A program made the translations under genes and the position numbers. Source: Nectonema munidae (Eukaryota > Nematomorpha > Nectonematoida > Nectonematidae). From it: a DNA stretch of 64,000 nt. The notes beneath the pieces were generated by a model. That model saw only the letters and a list, made by a program, of their open reading frames with translations, did no database searches and was not told the DNA's origin. Shown here in pieces: positions 59,101-63,000 of the stretch. The stretch's first letter is position 1; each line of letters starts with the position of its first letter. The stretch covers positions 1 to 64,000 of the forward strand of contig JAUIRK010000308.1 in NCBI GenBank assembly GCA_030549495.1, read 5' to 3'.

Positions 59101-60084
59101 AAATGCATTAGCAGAAACATTTAGAACTATTTTTAATTCTTCATCAAAATTAGCCACAACTTTTTTAATTTGAACTAAAAACTGGAGTATCATAGCAATT
59201 GATGATCAAAACATTGTTTTTCATGTAAACATAAGTCAAATAAGAAGGCTTAAAATTGAATGAATGAATTGAAAAATGAAAATTGCTTCATACATTTGAT
59301 TGATCACTATTATCTGTTTTTAAGATTGCAATATGACAACTGAGTTGTCGTTCACTGAATATGATTTTCGTCGTCAAGTCATACGTATCACATATGATAC
59401 TTCAATATTTTTTTCTCTTCACCTCTTAAACACAACATCATGAGATAAAATTGGATGGTGAACTATTATGTGCATTCTGTTTGCTCTAAATATTTATCAT
59501 GAATCATGTCACATGTGTAGCTACTACTTTTCAAAACATCGAAATTTCTATGTGATAGTATACTTGAAGTAAACTAGACTTTATCATTTGAAATAAAAAG
59601 TGAGTCAACAACTGCTTCCTATTTATCCACTGAAAAACATTTCTCATGATTCATCAGTTTGTAAAAACCCACGTCCATCAAAATTTTAAGCGGGGAACCC
59701 GAACTATCGGCACACACAGGGCATTTTTCGGTGATCCTATTCGGATTAAAGTTATAATAATACTAGAATATCTTCATACTCTAAGGATTTCCGTTAAAAC
59801 ATGTCCTAGTAATCATTAAAACTTTCAATTTCTTTTCAAGGCGTAAACATGTGTCGTATTTAAATAAATATTGTTCCTCACAAGAAATTTATATATATTT
59901 AAGAAGGAATCTTTTAGCTGGAGCACAGTGTACATGAAACTTCAGGAAATAAATAGATGCGCGGAATGAGACTAGGTCAAGTACCGAAAATCAATAAAAA
60001 TACCTCAGTAAGTTCACAGATCAAAATGTTCTGCATGGAATCTTTTTCTTTGAAAGAATGAATTTGACTTTCCAGGTACGAAAT
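4965..60084 (-). CDS. ROCK: Rho-associated coiled-coil kinase (ROCK), C-terminal 15 exons
   Basis: ROCK kinases are RhoA-GTP effectors that raise actomyosin contractility. The window holds the part after the kinase domain. I see 15 exons whose phases agree at every junction, giving 1163 residues and a stop. In window numbering: coiled coil 1-640, interrupted by a non-coil insert at about 83-354; Rho-binding segment about 586-690 (QAVNKLHEVMNRK, close to vertebrate QAVNKLAEIMNRK); PH domain from about 766 (WLEGWL); C1 zinc domain 901-954; rest of PH to about 990; then a Ser-rich tail. The PH/C1 arrangement is characteristic of ROCK and excludes citron and MRCK. Introns run from 140 bp to 14.6 kb and are full of transposons. 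The first exon starts in phase 0 with no start codon, so the gene continues past the right edge. The exon chain is my reconstruction from splice sites and homology recalled from memory; no transcript was available. Confidence 0.93.
5405..5527. repeat. Degenerate CTCTCTT/CAAGCT minisatellite
   Basis: A pyrimidine-rich plus strand repeats TCATTCAAGCTCTCTT-like units of about 30 bp. It lies in the last ROCK intron. No gene is seen between 5179 and 6018 otherwise. Confidence 0.6.
6019..6361 (+). repeat. Dispersed repeat A, copy 1
   Basis: Nearly identical over about 340 bp to 40642-41004. The copy at 40755 opens a frame with a hydrophobic start (MKIALLVYFVSFLTYVNYV). Here that frame is less well kept. 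A 303-bp hAT MITE is inserted at its right end, and the original sequence resumes at 6665. Confidence 0.85.
6362..6664. mobile_element. 303-bp hAT MITE with exact 8-bp target duplication
   Basis: It begins CAGCGTTTTTCAAACTTTTT and ends TTTGAAAAACGCTG, inverted copies of each other. It is flanked on both sides by CTGTAGGG (6354-6361 and 6665-6672). The 8-bp duplication with central TA and the CAGCG ends fit Buster/SPIN-type hAT elements. It has no coding capacity. Confidence 0.92.
6980..7530. repeat. Poly-C tracts and GGATGYGC-type repeat
   Basis: C runs of about 14 at 7249 and 13 at 7483 flank related blocks ending AATTTTAAGGATGCGCCCCT. Similar sequence (CCCCCAAAATTCTGAGGATG) occurs at 15551 and near 38075. 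It looks like a decayed short repeat family. No gene is seen. Confidence 0.45.
7629..8040 (-). CDS. ROCK: ROCK exon N, end of PH and Ser-rich tail
   Basis: Residues 956-1092. VTNIPKQSKELILMAESCER then RRSFWISQILIRVQK completes the PH domain, matching the vertebrate KVYYDISTAKNLLLLA region. A Gln-run and Ser-run tail follows (QQQQHTNLSV, YPSSSSSSLS). The 140-bp intron before it is the shortest in the gene. The donor CCAA|GTGAGT gives phase 2. If it is not used, the frame reads one Lys and stops at 7625-7627. Confidence 0.93.
8181..8445 (-). CDS. ROCK: ROCK exon M, C1 zinc domain
   Basis: Residues 868-955. After a Ser/Thr/Pro linker comes an atypical C1 finger. His901, Cys914, Cys917, Cys933, Cys936, His941, His944 and Cys954 follow the ROCK spacing, including His where most C1 domains have Cys. 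FKPHAAFECSLCHIKVHK matches vertebrate FKPPPALECRRCHIKCHK. The acceptor is CGATTTAG and the donor CAAAG|GTATCA; it ends in phase 1. Confidence 0.96.
8947..9086 (+). repeat. 28-bp minisatellite, five units
   Basis: Units start at 8947, 8975, 9003, 9031 and 9059, each close to TCTCCAACCTGTATACTACG plus ATGATTCA. A single unit occurs at the opposite, inverted end of the same element (about 12430-12460) and at 22834-22870. It is part of the element's subterminal region. Confidence 0.9.
9087..10720 (-). mobile_element. piggyBac-like transposase pseudogene
   Basis: Reading from the right: an acidic Ser-rich N-terminal frame (10461-10715) and a poorly kept middle. The DDE start AIAIDEQSVSFRGRCP follows, with RHYGIKLYYLNDSE (9463-9987). 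Then comes the second Asp block VYTDRFFTSHTLAVW with LCGTVMSNKR. A Cys-rich tail in another frame holds CSLCF, CDKCKQKVEHC. The pieces lie in different frames, so this copy is dead. The tail runs straight into the 28-bp minisatellite. Confidence 0.82.
11230..12010 (+). mobile_element. LINE 3' end: RNase H and zinc-finger tail
   Basis: SSPGHSGIIGNEFVDSSAK (about 11270-11330) is the RNase H block of Jockey/I-type LINEs. CRFGCPSVEDPKHLMFNCPH further on is the usual C-terminal zinc finger. A T-run and a (CAAT)n tail near 11985 mark the 3' end. The frame is interrupted. It could be the 3' half of the same lineage as the 5' piece at 59-1619. Confidence 0.72.
12779..15228 (+). mobile_element. RTE-like LINE, nearly full length, decayed
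   Basis: The endonuclease starts LRIASWNVGTLGGKANEIV near 12833. LTICNTNFRKKDSHLITYSS lies near 13260. The RT carries WSKSLIIPIYKKKRD, FVDLEKAYDNVPRD (catalytic Asp block) and a C-terminal VRPVMTYSSECW at about 15100. These blocks follow the RTE-type order. The reading frame is broken several times (separate frames at 12779, 13370, 13803, 14140 and 15001), and the YADD box region is poorly kept. Confidence 0.85.
15587..15815 (+). repeat. Dispersed repeat C, copy 1
   Basis: Matches 53751-53950 in the same orientation, e.g. GCATACACTAAAGTTAGTTA and AAGAGTTGATATTAATTTTA. It has no coding capacity and no visible inverted ends. Confidence 0.75.
15816..16997. other. Intron DNA, possible SINE only
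   Basis: AT-rich intron between exons M and L. Apart from the possible SINE at 16270, no element was recognised. The 125-residue plus frame at 16596 looks random (Lys/Ile/Phe-rich). Confidence 0.4.
16270..16410 (+). repeat. Possible tRNA-derived SINE
   Basis: GGCTAGTAGGTTGA resembles a polymerase III box A, and AGTTCAAACCTT about 30 bp later resembles box B. The region ends in a short GATGAT tract. No second copy was found in the window. Confidence 0.3.
16998..17142 (-). CDS. ROCK: ROCK exon L, middle of PH domain
   Basis: Residues 819-867. RSVSQCDVIRADSKDIPKI then FQILY matches the ROCK consensus RPVTQ-DV-RADAKEIP-IFQILY. A Ser/Thr/Ala linker follows. The acceptor is AATGTTAG and the donor GAC|GTAATC. 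Joining exon K directly gives DL-RSVSQ, about six residues (DKLFHV in vertebrates) shorter than expected. Confidence 0.92.
17229..17248 (-). other. Possible remnant or non-canonical microexon for missing PH residues
   Basis: On the minus strand this reads KICFYV followed by the two bases of an Arg codon, then GT CAGT. It resembles KLFHVR, the piece missing between exons K and L, and the phase on the downstream side fits. I see no AG acceptor in front, so I cannot call it an exon. Confidence 0.25.
17280..17726 (+). repeat. Inverted repeat D, left arm
   Basis: Shares blocks in inverted orientation with 21718-21955, e.g. AAAGAGTATACCTTTCCAAT here and its reverse complement there. Both end at the hairpin GAGGTCT-TGCC-AGACCTC. 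A (TA)n run follows at 17708. Exon L of ROCK lies just to the left. Confidence 0.75.
18540..19330 (+). mobile_element. piggyBac-like transposase pseudogene
   Basis: LSIDKSMVQYRGLHNAKQF (first catalytic Asp block, about residue 17 of the frame at 18577) is followed by KPIKFGYKVWILRSND. HVVFFDNFFTSYSLL, the second Asp block, lies near 18848. VVTLASKYYGLSPIGK lies near 19030. The pieces sit in different frames. The copy is close to PGBD2/3-type transposases and lies inside a ROCK intron. Confidence 0.85.
19524..19824 (-). CDS. ROCK: ROCK exon K, first part of PH domain
   Basis: Residues 719-818. A Gly-rich linker leads into LNWLEGWLSQPNKQ, then FWLKRLIMVSNAKIFCY, then SPFLVIDL: the first PH strands. 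ROCK PH domains bind membrane and help restrain the kinase. The acceptor is CTTTTTAG and the donor CTGAG|GTAGGT; it ends in phase 2. Reading past the donor meets a stop at once. Confidence 0.95.
19825..21022. other. Intron between ROCK exons J and K
   Basis: AT-rich with no mobile element recognised. Confidence 0.5.
21023..21263 (-). CDS. ROCK: ROCK exon J, rest of Rho-binding coil
   Basis: Residues 639-718. It opens EREKFSKISEKYAKDLNDW and continues LYEENQNRLKLEMDLEIKES, both close to vertebrate ROCK. A His/Asn/Ala/Ser-rich linker follows before the PH domain. The acceptor is TGTTTAG and the donor GGAG|GTAAGC; it ends in phase 1. Confidence 0.94.
21718..21955 (-). repeat. Inverted repeat D, right arm
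   Basis: Mirror of 17280-17726. It starts with AGAGGTCTGGCAAGACCTCT and ends near AAAGGTATACTCTTTGTGG. It may be one terminus of a dispersed element, since similar hairpin ends occur at about 22755 and 44385. Confidence 0.7.
22385..23340 (+). repeat. Piggybac-end-like repeat with 161-bp unit and MITE
   Basis: CCTGTACGTTTGAACGCGG (22388) and TACTACGATGGTTTCTATTC (22857) match the left end of the 8.9-kb element. One 161-bp unit (about 23030) and the CGTTGGCTCC MITE (23234-23329) follow. This copy joins in one run pieces that occur separately elsewhere. Confidence 0.7.
23234..23329. mobile_element. Small MITE, second copy
   Basis: The ends CGTTGGCTCCCCTTACTTTT and AAAAGTAAGGGGAGCCAACG are perfect inverted repeats of about 20 bp. 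It is 96 bp long. See 2001-2104 for the sister copy. Confidence 0.85.
23456..23615 (-). CDS. ROCK: ROCK exon I, start of Rho-binding segment
   Basis: Residues 585-638. The run QAVNKLHEVMNRKESVKRG closely matches vertebrate ROCK2, and LKRKEKEVVKLQQELAQ follows. This is where Rho-GTP binds the coil. The acceptor is TTTCACTTCAG and the donor CAA|GTACTT; it ends in phase 0. The 14.6-kb intron separating it from exon H is the largest in the gene and carries at least a dozen mobile pieces. Confidence 0.95.
24195..24490 (+). mobile_element. LINE ORF2 start fragment
   Basis: This strand is strikingly G-poor and A/C-rich, like the LINE at 28500-29840. The frame SNIIQININGLEKTSNL near 24425 matches the first endonuclease strand of Jockey-type ORF2. 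It ends abruptly after about 60 bp of ORF2. Confidence 0.5.
24490..25213 (-). pseudogene. Degraded member of an unnamed invertebrate multicopy family
   Basis: The frame at 24893-25213 encodes ADELLVIWTKASILTSHKSK then CVERIKKLYTKYENVMKNK. From memory this matches a domain seen in many uncharacterised arthropod and cnidarian predictions (pattern: EEV-IWEKARIPT then CI-KL-KLYE). A second frame (24556-24777) follows without obvious similarity. I do not know its function. It is probably a dead copy, possibly carried by a transposon. Confidence 0.4.
25818..26254. mobile_element. 437-bp hAT MITE with exact 8-bp target duplication
   Basis: The left end CAGAGTTTCCCAACCGGTGG and the right end AAAAAGTTGGGAACCCATG are imperfect inverted repeats. 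ATTTATCT flanks both sides (25810-25817 and 26255-26262). The central TA of the duplication fits Buster-type hAT elements. The core is AT-rich and non-coding. Confidence 0.92.
26347..28276 (+). mobile_element. Tigger/pogo DNA transposon, both ends present
   Basis: The ends CAGTGAAACCTCGGTTTGTG and ATATCAAGGTTTTACTG are inverted and flanked by TA (26345-26346, 28277-28278). The frame at 26915-27109 is the Psq/CENP-B helix-turn-helix (FPLDRKIDIIKASQNSKSTV). IPVSGSLLQEKAISIANGL, SNGWLSNFKRFYGLHSK and DETGLFYRALPSRTL follow in scattered frames. The later DDE core is mostly deleted, but the C-terminus FSEAIDITKKLQFFCL is kept. At 1930 bp it is shorter than an active Tigger and is broken. Confidence 0.93.
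28365..28455 (+). repeat. Dispersed repeat A, diverged third copy
   Basis: GGGTGTTTTCACGATAAGGA then GTGTCAAACTATGAA matches repeat A (GGGTGTGCTTTCATTGACAA, ATGTCAAACTATGAAC). Only the middle part is recognisable. Confidence 0.5.
28500..29840 (+). mobile_element. Jockey-like LINE, heavily decayed
   Basis: The A/C-rich strand encodes scattered RT blocks: QQHGFSKNSKS near 29380, GSVLSPIF near 29590 and HATLVSYRDDTIL near 29645 (the YADD box). The order matches the RT of Jockey-clade LINEs. No frame stays open for long, so the copy is old. Confidence 0.7.
29870..30676. mobile_element. Element with CCCTCGATATACCGCC-type inverted ends
   Basis: The left side carries repeated CCCTCGC-CCGCC and CCCCCGATTTAACGCC motifs. 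The right side ends GGCGGTATATCGAGGG, in opposite orientation. Motifs recur several times in each arm (29873-30190 and 30610-30676). It is non-coding, about 0.8 kb, with no certain target duplication. It abuts the gene-family copy to its right and seems to cut that copy's 3' end. Confidence 0.55.
30660..32145 (-). pseudogene. Copy of an uncharacterised invertebrate multicopy gene family
   Basis: Read from the right: DPDNFCCRGVFLNVK (zinc-binding-like start), GDQDKSWAPHMVWGSCRSTL, then VPRFWREPTDHTNNCYFCM, DYPDLPSSLRTV, DPCNWQLFVDSSNRSLKAVL, PPLHIKLALIKQFVKALD and AENYRELV-like ENYRELVDNLLKCYKEM. From memory this is a large family of uncharacterised proteins in arthropods, hydra and others that go on to an HGERFHQDI block, missing here. 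Function unknown. Its multicopy nature suggests a mobile origin. The copy is broken and its 3' end is cut by the element at 29870-30676. Its G+C content is well above that of the surroundings. Confidence 0.7.
32440..32880 (+). mobile_element. LINE 3' end, Jockey-like
   Basis: KTINGPILEYAKSVCSPII near 32710 matches the thumb region of Jockey-type RT (RPILEYASPVW). A short (ATA)n tail at 32850-32868 marks the 3' terminus. The A/C-rich strand resembles 28500-29840. Confidence 0.6.
32880..34265. other. AT-rich intron DNA, nothing recognised
   Basis: Part of the 14.6-kb intron between ROCK exons H and I. No coding blocks, inverted ends or tandem repeats stood out. Confidence 0.5.
34267..34700 (-). 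repeat. Dispersed repeat B, copy 1, with conserved frame
   Basis: The minus frame reads MPYSNKGIVLYHDSKNDLFY, GKIILGSFDSIFDVRRSK, KTIGNALLPRLSDTQLF. The same peptide pattern returns at 52860-53250 and 40400-40610. I do not recognise the protein. Confidence 0.7.
34920..35650 (+). mobile_element. LINE reverse transcriptase fragment, RTE-like
   Basis: FASIDLKKAFDSFSRVF (catalytic Asp block) lies near 34990. VLYVDHIILVA (YADD box, here YVDH) lies near 35260, then SRLNMNKTK. It continues past an inserted piggyBac to TEMRMLRIMYNY near 37520, the usual RTE-type C-terminal block. The frame is broken. Confidence 0.75.
35850..37390 (-). mobile_element. piggyBac-like transposase pseudogene and end
   Basis: The frame at 36532-36780 encodes SPIRELFDKFRANCSTSYKP, LTSDEQLLSLKNHCKF (first Asp block), MPNKPGKFGLKFWMM. 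Frames at 35854-36185 hold FLCRRCGNVLL-type tail sequence. The upstream end may be near 37391, where CTTTTCTAATGTTA resembles other piggyBac ends; the palindrome GGGGTTCTATAGAACCCC is at 37357-37374. The middle catalytic part is missing. Confidence 0.75.
37440..37880 (+). mobile_element. LINE 3' part, continuation of 34920-35650
   Basis: KLNRLNTTEMRMLRIMYNY follows the RT thumb in RTE-type LINEs. It carries on the strand and order of the piece at 34920-35650, so the piggyBac between them was probably inserted later. Confidence 0.55.
38223..38389 (-). CDS. ROCK: ROCK exon H, coil before the Rho-binding segment
   Basis: Residues 530-584 plus two bases. It begins ITSLKNEMEEIKEYIKAII and ends LLDYIAKQIK. 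The acceptor is CACACAG and the donor ATAAA|GTATTT, leaving phase 2. Joined to exon I this reads AKQIK-QEKMLKMQAVNKL, which lines up with the vertebrate approach to QAVNKL. Confidence 0.85.
38690..39690 (+). mobile_element. Retroelement RNase H fossil (DIRS- or LTR-like)
   Basis: A broken fragment of a reverse-transcribing element. The RNase H part is recognisable from blocks such as HVTELVALLLAI, YCDSMTAIL and NNPADEPSR, the last common to DIRS-like and some LTR-like elements. No terminal repeats are visible. It is clearly non-functional, with more than one break, and of moderate age judging by the well-kept blocks. Confidence 0.6.
40400..40610 (-). repeat. Dispersed repeat B, copy 2
   Basis: The minus frame MLYSNQVEVLYHG then ADSVFGFRR matches copies at 34267 and 52860. 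It adjoins repeat A (40642). Confidence 0.6.
40642..41004 (+). repeat. Dispersed repeat A, copy 2, with secreted-like frame
   Basis: Near-identical to 6019-6361. The frame from 40755 begins with a signal-peptide-like hydrophobic stretch (MKIALLVYFVSFLTYVNYV). A Lys-rich KRQGKG and SLTRHDVPLMSNYEQIVID follow. Whether it is ever a protein is unknown. A hAT end abuts its right side. Confidence 0.75.
41005..41100 (+). mobile_element. hAT left end, Buster-type
   Basis: TAGCGATCTCCAACCGGTGG and TCTGCGGACCAC resemble the CAGNGGTTCTCAACC ends of Buster-type hAT elements. The flank CTGTAGAG is the same site as in repeat A copy 1. The right end was not found. The hAT coding region at 42360 could belong to it. 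Confidence 0.6.
41506..42055 (-). mobile_element. Tc1/mariner-superfamily element, internally deleted
   Basis: The 100-residue frame (41604-41906) reads LIMDNASIHRCQNL, FLPPYCPFLNPIENYLSKWK and SSDCNGYYR, the C-terminal half of a DDE_3/IS630-type transposase with its second Asp. The ends are inverted: TCAATTACGTCGTTGTGG on the left and GACGTAATTGA repeated three times on the right. Both arms also carry AAAACTG-type blocks. It sits between a hAT left end and a hAT coding region. Confidence 0.82.
42360..42960 (+). mobile_element. hAT (ZBED5-like) transposase fragment
   Basis: VKSRIEDMAENIESQVLK, SIQLDESTDVSNKALLLCFV (first catalytic Asp block), IYGICTDGTYPVM (second) and HTDILSTHCIW-like sequence follow the order of ZBED5-type hAT proteins. 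The N-terminal BED finger and the C-terminal dimer region are absent. The frames shift along the way. Confidence 0.8.
43177..43419 (-). CDS. ROCK: ROCK exon G, coiled coil
   Basis: Residues 449-529, from AFERQHELEECEKNL to WLTLSHD: an 81-residue uninterrupted coil (ELEKQLALLQDEKRN). The acceptor is AACATTAG and the donor GAT|GTTAGT; phase is 0 at both ends. Only about 140 residues separate the FSNLYKTQ and QAVNKL motifs here. The human paralogues have roughly 245 by my recollection, so this coil segment is shortened. Confidence 0.88.
43420..44821. other. Intron DNA with one hairpin repeat end
   Basis: The only notable item is CCGGAAGTCTTGCCAGACCC near 44385, a diverged copy of the repeat D hairpin end. 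Otherwise AT-rich with no gene. Confidence 0.45.
44822..45640 (+). mobile_element. piggyBac-like transposase, N-terminal part
   Basis: An acidic N-terminal frame (44822-45136) with DADISDIDSGEDEKGN is followed by decayed sequence. The frame at 45412 encodes LHFVDNGKINVSDKFAKVRP and TDICVHEAMAKYF, the region just before and into the first Asp block, here HEAM instead of DESM. Later blocks are missing. Confidence 0.7.
45641..46833. other. Intron DNA, nothing recognised
   Basis: Between the piggyBac N-terminal piece and ROCK exon F. The frame at 46314 is Lys/Ser-rich with no recognisable domain. Confidence 0.45.
46834..46983 (-). CDS. ROCK: ROCK exon F, coil with FSNLYKTQ motif
   Basis: Residues 399-448. 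It ends LESQICFSNLYKTQ, matching the well-kept FSTLYKTQ motif in the middle of the ROCK coiled coil. The acceptor is GATCAACAG and the donor CAG|GTATGC; phase is 0 at both ends. This motif helps to identify the gene as ROCK independently of the PH and C1 domains. Confidence 0.9.
48229..48360 (-). CDS. ROCK: ROCK exon E, coiled coil
   Basis: Residues 355-398, from VEKNARITHQLEVEVQ to SGENKLKE: a classic amphipathic coil rich in Glu, Lys, Leu and Gln. The acceptor is ATGAAAG and the donor GAA|GTAAGG; phase is 0 at both ends. The short, coil-only exon suits its place between exons D and F. Confidence 0.82.
48361..51139. other. AT-rich intron DNA, nothing recognised
   Basis: Lies between ROCK exons E and D. 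Frames are short and look random, and no mobile element end was seen. Confidence 0.5.
51140..51560 (+). mobile_element. Probable LINE fragment, A/C-rich strand
   Basis: NALRRKVTKFIKRTKPSH and ILQAL lie on an A/C-rich, G-poor strand like the Jockey-like LINEs at 24195 and 28500. The similarity is mainly compositional; no catalytic block is seen. Confidence 0.35.
51943..52217 (-). CDS. ROCK: ROCK exon D, insert then return to coil
   Basis: Residues 263-354. The first two-thirds is Ser/Thr/Pro-rich (SVLSPTPPTTTWNATKQ). The last third returns to coil-like sequence (YQRLEECYNRVQADLKYE). The acceptor is TTCTTTCAG. The donor GAA|GTCAGC is weak but gives phase 0, which the next exon requires. The exon is clearly richer in G+C than the DNA around it. 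Confidence 0.82.
52860..53250 (-). repeat. Dispersed repeat B, copy 3
   Basis: The minus frame reads ELYHHSKDDLFFKYFGKSI then LGSTDSVFGVRKSK and RLIGNTVRPYLSDTGLF, the same series as copy 1. Differences between copies keep the residue pattern, which suggests they descend from a real coding sequence. Confidence 0.65.
53751..53950 (+). repeat. Dispersed repeat C, copy 2
   Basis: Direct copy of 15587-15815, sharing GCATACACTAAAGTTAGTTA and AGAACAAGCTTAGAAGTG. Confidence 0.75.
54525..54720 (+). mobile_element. tRNA-derived SINE
   Basis: TGGTTGGTTAGATGCTGG resembles box A, and GGTTCGATCCC is a perfect box B about 30 bp later. The body ends near ACCATTACCCATTACC. The cloverleaf is incomplete, so this is a SINE rather than a tRNA gene. 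It lies 30 bp from ROCK exon C. Confidence 0.6.
54753..55292 (-). CDS. ROCK: ROCK exon C, low-complexity insert
   Basis: Residues 83-262, the largest exon seen (540 bp). It begins QVKSHEEELTCVH and runs into a Cys-, Ser-, Asn-, Asp- and His-rich stretch (HHQEHHQSF, PESSSLFPSSSAKLLPASS). I see no heptads or known domain here, which is unlike the continuous coil of vertebrate ROCK. The acceptor is TTTCATAG and the donor ACAA|GTAAGA. Phase 1 at both ends matches both neighbours, so I take it as part of the gene rather than a separate one. A tRNA-derived SINE lies just beyond its 3' end. Confidence 0.8.
55919..56084 (-). CDS. ROCK: ROCK exon B, coiled coil
   Basis: Residues 28-82, from NKEQSCQKIRDAL to LTQKLSSYE. 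The acceptor is ATTTTTCAG and the donor GAAG|GTTTTT. It starts in phase 0 and ends in phase 1; the split codon with exon C reads GAT (Asp). Gln, Leu, Ser and Asn dominate in a heptad-like pattern. Confidence 0.82.
56351..56640. mobile_element. hAT end fragment
   Basis: CAGGGGTGGCCAAACTTTTT followed by GCGGGCTAC is the typical hAT (Charlie/Buster-like) left end. A minus frame with FENRSDKLWSEFSKI may be C-terminal hAT sequence. No matching right end was seen; piggyBac pieces begin soon after. Confidence 0.55.
56950..57235 (-). mobile_element. piggyBac fragment, different lineage
   Basis: PIEIFRFFYNNALTNMILEE and EQMVPYYGRHSCKMFIRGKP are the N-terminal domain and first Asp block, with the sequence between them shortened. 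It directly adjoins another piggyBac copy (57236-58440) but repeats the same protein region, so it is a separate insertion. Confidence 0.7.
57236..58440 (-). mobile_element. piggyBac-like transposase pseudogene
   Basis: Read from the right: an acidic N-terminus (NLDENNDNDDDQ), decayed middle, HHIDETMISYFGNHCSKHFI with KPIRFGYKQWS (first Asp block, 57608-57832), and NYHFITDKYFSTYDILKRMK (second). Then come SNRSRNFPIISLKDLKKEKR and YSSKEKKRICINQPH. Frames differ. The similarity is closest to PGBD3-type proteins. Confidence 0.85.
58720..60003. other. AT-rich intron DNA, nothing recognised
   Basis: Between the piggyBac copy and ROCK exon A. Only short random frames. Confidence 0.5.
60004..60084 (-). 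CDS. ROCK: ROCK exon A, coiled coil
   Basis: Residues 1-27, starting ISYLESQIHSF. The acceptor is TTTTAG and the donor GAG|GTATTT. Phase is 0 at both ends and it joins cleanly to the next exon (NKEQSC). Heptad-like spacing fits the ROCK coiled coil. The upstream intron runs at least 3.9 kb, beyond the window. Confidence 0.75.
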
Positions 60085-63000
60085 CTAAAAATGTTGATTT
60101 ATAATGTGCATTATCTGTGATATTAGCGATTGTACACGTGCCCTGCAGGTTTGTTTCCTTGAGTGTAAGTCCGCTCATTTGGAAAAAACGGCCAAGAACT
60201 CAAAAAACAATTAATGTTAATTTTAGATGTATATTAATATATTTTTATAATAATTGTTAAAAAATGTTTCATTTTCCAAATAAATTTTACCGTACTGGTA
60301 CTGACTTATATTAATTTTTAGGAGACTGTATATTATTGACAAATTTAAAAAAGAAGTGTCCAAAATATACTAAATAAGTTTGTAAGGCAGCAAGCTTCCC
60401 AAAAATTAAAGGCATCATTATGTGTGTATATTAGAGATGTATCGGATATCCGCAAAAAAATTTACATCCTCTTTCCGCGGATGATTTAAGTTTAATTTTC
60501 ACACATTTTCTTTTTCTATATACCGCAAAGTTATTTCCGTAATTTTTCATTATTCTAAATTTTTATGAAGATTTCACATCCGCAGATACAAAAAAGTTCA
60601 CACCCCACACTGTCTAATATATATATATATATATGTAGCCATCTATGGGGCACACCCCTCCATCTAATTTATGGACCCCACCATCAAAAAATTGAGGTTT
60701 ACAAATTGAAATGAAATAATGAATTAATTTTTGACAATGGCTTATACTAATAATATAAAGCAAATAAAATCTAAATGTAGAAAAATTAGTATTGATATCA
60801 TTCACGGTAACGATCAAACTGTTAACTTTGTTAAGATGTCTCCATTAATGCATACCGATGTCTCCATTAATTCATACCGATGTCTCCATTATTTCCTCCA
60901 TATCTACCGGTAATAAAAAAGCAAATTCACAATAAAAAAATTCTCTTTGCTATGAGAAACGAAGATAAGAAATATTAACCATGATAAAATCCAAAAACTT
61001 AACCAAGAATAGGACACAAGTAGAGAAAGGAGCTTATAAACACAAAGAGAAGAGAAGAGTTGTTGTAAGCAGCATTTGATGCTTTCATTTAAGACACAGC
61101 CAGTAGGTGAGCATGTATATTACTGCCCCATTAGGCCCCTCCAAATATAATTTTCTGGCTACGTTACTGTATATATATATATATATATGTATATTGTATA
61201 TCTTGCCGAACTTCAAAAGGTTAAGATAATTCATAATTTGTGGTCCAAAACAAACTTGGGGTCAAATACATACTACTTTAAATGCTTTAGACGTATTTGT
61301 ATTTGAAATATTTACTAAAAGTATTTGAAAAAACAAATACTCCTCAATAATTCCTTGTGAAATTGAACTTGCTTGTTGAGGCTCGAAATCACAAAGACTA
61401 TACTAATATAGGTAGACCTCAGGTAAAAGTAACATTGACAAGTGGCGCCTTCTATTTTTGTTTTAATAACATAATAATCATCATAAGCAAATCATCCAAT
61501 GATCAATCACGTGTTTAATGTGATATACACAATAATTCAGAAATTGGTAAAATTAAGATACTTTGCAGTCATTATTGATAATAATACTAATAATAATAAC
61601 AATACCAACAATGATCTTTACTGATATTGAATATTACATGTTTCAAAATTTCTATATTTATAAAAATTTTAGCTCTCTATTCTTTTGACATTCCAACACA
61701 GGTTTATTGAGTATTTTGCAGTAAAGTTCTCAGACCAGATATCGATTAAATGATAGCACTTTAAAAACTTTAATGTTTATTAGATGTAAGATTAACATAA
61801 TTTTTATCATGATTTTATACTACTTTAGATGTTTATAATATAAAAATATATTAAAATGTGATGATTATGATTAATAAATAATGAAAAGAATGCATGCATT
61901 GTGAGCATAGTATTTTGTTTTATCTTAAATGTGAAAACCAAATGTATTTTTAAATTTCAAAAACTTTTTAAAGTATTTTTATTTGTAATTGAAATACTCC
62001 TATAAAAATATTTCTATTAGTGTTTGAGAGAGCTTAATTTGTTTGTATTTGTGTTTGAGAGAGCTTAATTTATTTGTATTTAAAATACTCCAAACGTATT
62101 TAACTCCAGGTCTGCTTCTAAAATCTCAAAAGGATGAAGACTTAGTCCAAAACCTCACATAACTTGGTTTGAATATAAAACATAGTTGCTCTCTATTCTA
62201 TCTGATAAAAATTTAATGCACGACAACGCTACGTCTTACGTTTTTGTAATAAAGATAGGGAGACAATGGAATATCATTCTCCACTCTAAAAAATAAAAAA
62301 TCTCAAGGTATGCAAGAAATTTTCCCTGCAGAAGATTTCTAATTCAAATTAGACAAAAAAAAATGCAAGTGTTAGAAAATACAAAAGTGGTGCACACTTT
62401 TGAAATTTTCATGTTATAAAATTAATATAAATCCGGGAAAATCGTTAGTTTCCTCTTATGAATTTTTCAATCTCATTTAAAATTTAGATCAGAATGCTAA
62501 ACAGTGTAAAAAAATGCATACAGAACATTAAAATTACCTCAAAATAGTTTTTAAGTAGCTTGGATTTGTTTAACACAAGAAATGTTGTTTTCTAATGATG
62601 CCATATAGAAAACCAAAACTTATTCAAATCTTGATGTTTTGAGCTTTATAAAAAAGGCGCCTAAATTTTCATTGATTTTTAGAAGCAAATTATTGACGTC
62701 AATAGCGAATAATTTGAAATTGTAAAGCTATCTAAAAAAAGCTCAGCTTAAACGCGCTTAAAATAGTGATATACATATTTTGATTAAAAAATTGGAGATT
62801 ATTTTGGTTAATAAATGAAGCAGTGATAATTTTTCAAAAATATAAAGCATAGCATAGACCTCCTTTTTCCGACAACTGCGTTAACCGACACACCACTCAG
62901 ATTTTTTAAATATTTTTCTCCCCCGATTTTCCGACATTCTTACTGCGACAGGGGGAGTGCTTAAATCAAACTAATTTCCTTTAAAACTCTTGTAGGTAGA

